64,000 nucleotides of DNA from Erwinia psidii (GTDB taxonomy: Bacteria > Pseudomonadota > Gammaproteobacteria > Enterobacterales > Enterobacteriaceae): contig NZ_RHHM01000006.1 in NCBI RefSeq assembly GCF_003846135.1, positions 206,856 to 270,855 on the forward strand. The letters run 5' to 3'. Shown here one piece after another: positions 63,250-64,000 of the stretch. Made by a program: the position numbers and the translations under genes. The stretch's first letter is position 1; every line of letters begins with the position of its first letter. The notes beneath the pieces are model-generated. The model worked only from the letters and a program-made list of their open reading frames with translations. It had not been told where the DNA came from and did not search any database.

Positions 63250-63775
63250 CACACTTCGCATAGTCTGGGTTTCCTCTTACTGACACTTTTCCATAGGCCA
63301 TCATTCCTGTGCGAGAGCCGGGAACCTTAACCTGCTCTGTGCGAAGTAATGCCCTTCTGACTTGTTGAAAATCAATAATGTTAAAAAAGGTTATACATCC
63401 CCAGGACTGGCCTGAACCGTCAGGCCTTAATGGATGTAACCTGAACTGGCCGCGTTGAACACCATTAACAAACACGCTGTCTGAAAGTGTCCTTGCGCTG
63501 AAGAGGCCAAACCACTCATCATGGTTAGTATGGTTTACAATATCTTTTAGCTCTCTGAGTAGTGTATTAGCTAATCCACTCGATGGCATTTTAACTATCC
63601 AGTAATCACCAACCGGGATAGATCCGTAATCCGTGACGTAAGAACAGTTTACATTATTGATAAATTTCTCTTCGCGTCCAGACAGTACTGGGAATTTACC
63701 GATACCGTATACTGTCAATACAGCCCGCCCGGAACGTCTGGCGTCATCGTCATATATCATGCTCATCTGAATCAT
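63242..63775 (-). CDS. Tlde1/DUF2778-type L,D-transpeptidase-like protein
   Basis: 177 residues with TVYGIGKFPVLSGREEKF, GSIPVGDYWIV and RLHPLRPDGSGQSWGCITFF, in which His114 and Cys127 (SWGC) form the L,D-transpeptidase-type catalytic motif of DUF2778. Salmonella Tlde1 of this family is a type VI effector that edits tetrapeptide stems of target peptidoglycan. No signal peptide is present, consistent with T6SS or other delivery. ATGs at 63766 and 63760 are also possible starts. The gene is paired with a small membrane protein and carried by the satellite scar. Confidence 0.8.
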   Translation of the reverse strand: MIQMSMIYDDDARRSGRAVLTVYGIGKFPVLSGREEKFINNVNCSYVTDYGSIPVGDYWIVKMPSSGLANTLLRELKDIVNHTNHDEWFGLFSARTLSDSVFVNGVQRGQFRLHPLRPDGSGQSWGCITFFNIIDFQQVRRALLRTEQVKVPGSRTGMMAYGKVSVRGNPDYAKCDV

Positions 63776-63877
63776 TCATTATTTTCCATAACAATACACA
63801 TACTTAAGAAATTATACACTTTTACAGAAACCGCGTTCAAGTAACCATCTCCCAACAATTTGATACAAGGTTCAGGG

Positions 63878-64000
63878 TGTAGTGGCATAGTGAATTTGGC
63901 CACCTGAATAGAGGTGATATCATCACCTCATAGCCAAAACAGGTGACATTATGACCGGACGTAACAGACGCAATTTTAGCCCTGAGTTTCGCCTCGAAGC
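63878..64000 (+). mobile_element. Left end of an IS3-family insertion sequence (truncated by window edge)
   Basis: The end begins TGTAGTGGCATAGTGAATTT, a TGT-type terminal repeat, and leads directly to an OrfA start at 63951. The rest is outside the window, so intactness and target duplication cannot be judged. Confidence 0.75.
63951..64000 (+). CDS. IS3-family transposase OrfA, N-terminus (partial)
   Basis: Sixteen complete codons and the start of another read MTGRNRRNFSPEFRLEA, the opening of a common IS3-group OrfA helix-turn-helix protein. AGGTG precedes the ATG. It runs off the right edge. Confidence 0.8.
   Translation, partial: MTGRNRRNFSPEFRLE

Overview
The window is a chromosomal segment from an enterobacterium. 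Gene content and order along mdaB-ygiN, parE-yqiA-cpdA-yqiB-nudF / tolC-ygiB-ygiC-ygiD, ribB, ubiK, ygiF-glnE-hldE, ygiM, cca, uppP, folB, plsY, tsaD, rpsU-dnaG-rpoD and mug follow the Escherichia coli K-12 68-69 min region closely. Protein divergence and the accessory genes suggest a member of the Erwiniaceae (Erwinia/Pantoea-like) rather than Escherichia; the genus is an inference.

Layout. 1-7 kb: mdaB and ygiN, then an accessory block that separates ygiN from parE. The block holds a nucleoside hydrolase, two Tat-signal hydrolase genes each broken by a frameshift close to the N-terminus, and a methyltransferase divergent from a TetR regulator with a clear three-half-site operator between them. 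7-16 kb: the parE and tolC clusters, with a mar/sox/rob-box match upstream of tolC. 16.2-19.6 kb: a type VI secretion cargo cassette (decayed serine recombinase, two PAAR proteins, a cysteine-peptidase-like effector, a lipoprotein as probable immunity partner) lying between two 40-bp imperfect inverted repeats. 19.8-37.5 kb: conserved housekeeping genes with an FMN riboswitch before ribB, and between plsY and tsaD an orphan class II microcin-like precursor with its own consensus promoter. 37.6-52.5 kb: mug, a LysR regulator and tautomerase, opgB, a chemoreceptor with a sigma-28-like promoter, ampH, a solitary fucO, a small periplasmic protein and mqo, with wrecks of IS200-, IS6- and IS3-family transposases between them.

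52.7-62 kb is a defence island: hsdM, hsdS, prrC and hsdR of a type IC restriction system in the EcoprrI arrangement, followed by a GmrSD-like DUF262/DUF1524 protein. HsdM and HsdR resemble EcoR124I. HsdS carries three tandem TAEL repeats, the EcoR124II configuration. PrrC is the latent anticodon nuclease that responds when the restriction enzyme is inhibited, and its catalytic triad is intact. 62.1-63.8 kb is the scar of a P4-like satellite: a fragment of a P4-type integrase, a tRNA 3' end with its terminator, P4-type iterons, and an L,D-transpeptidase-like (Tlde1/DUF2778) toxin with a small membrane protein as candidate immunity partner. The right edge enters an IS3-family element.

The most notable points are (1) the layered restriction / anticodon-nuclease / GmrSD island with a possibly variable specificity spacer, (2) the repeat-bounded T6SS cassette, (3) the orphan microcin-like gene and (4) the satellite-associated Tlde1-like pair. 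No CRISPR array and no intact tRNA or rRNA gene was seen.
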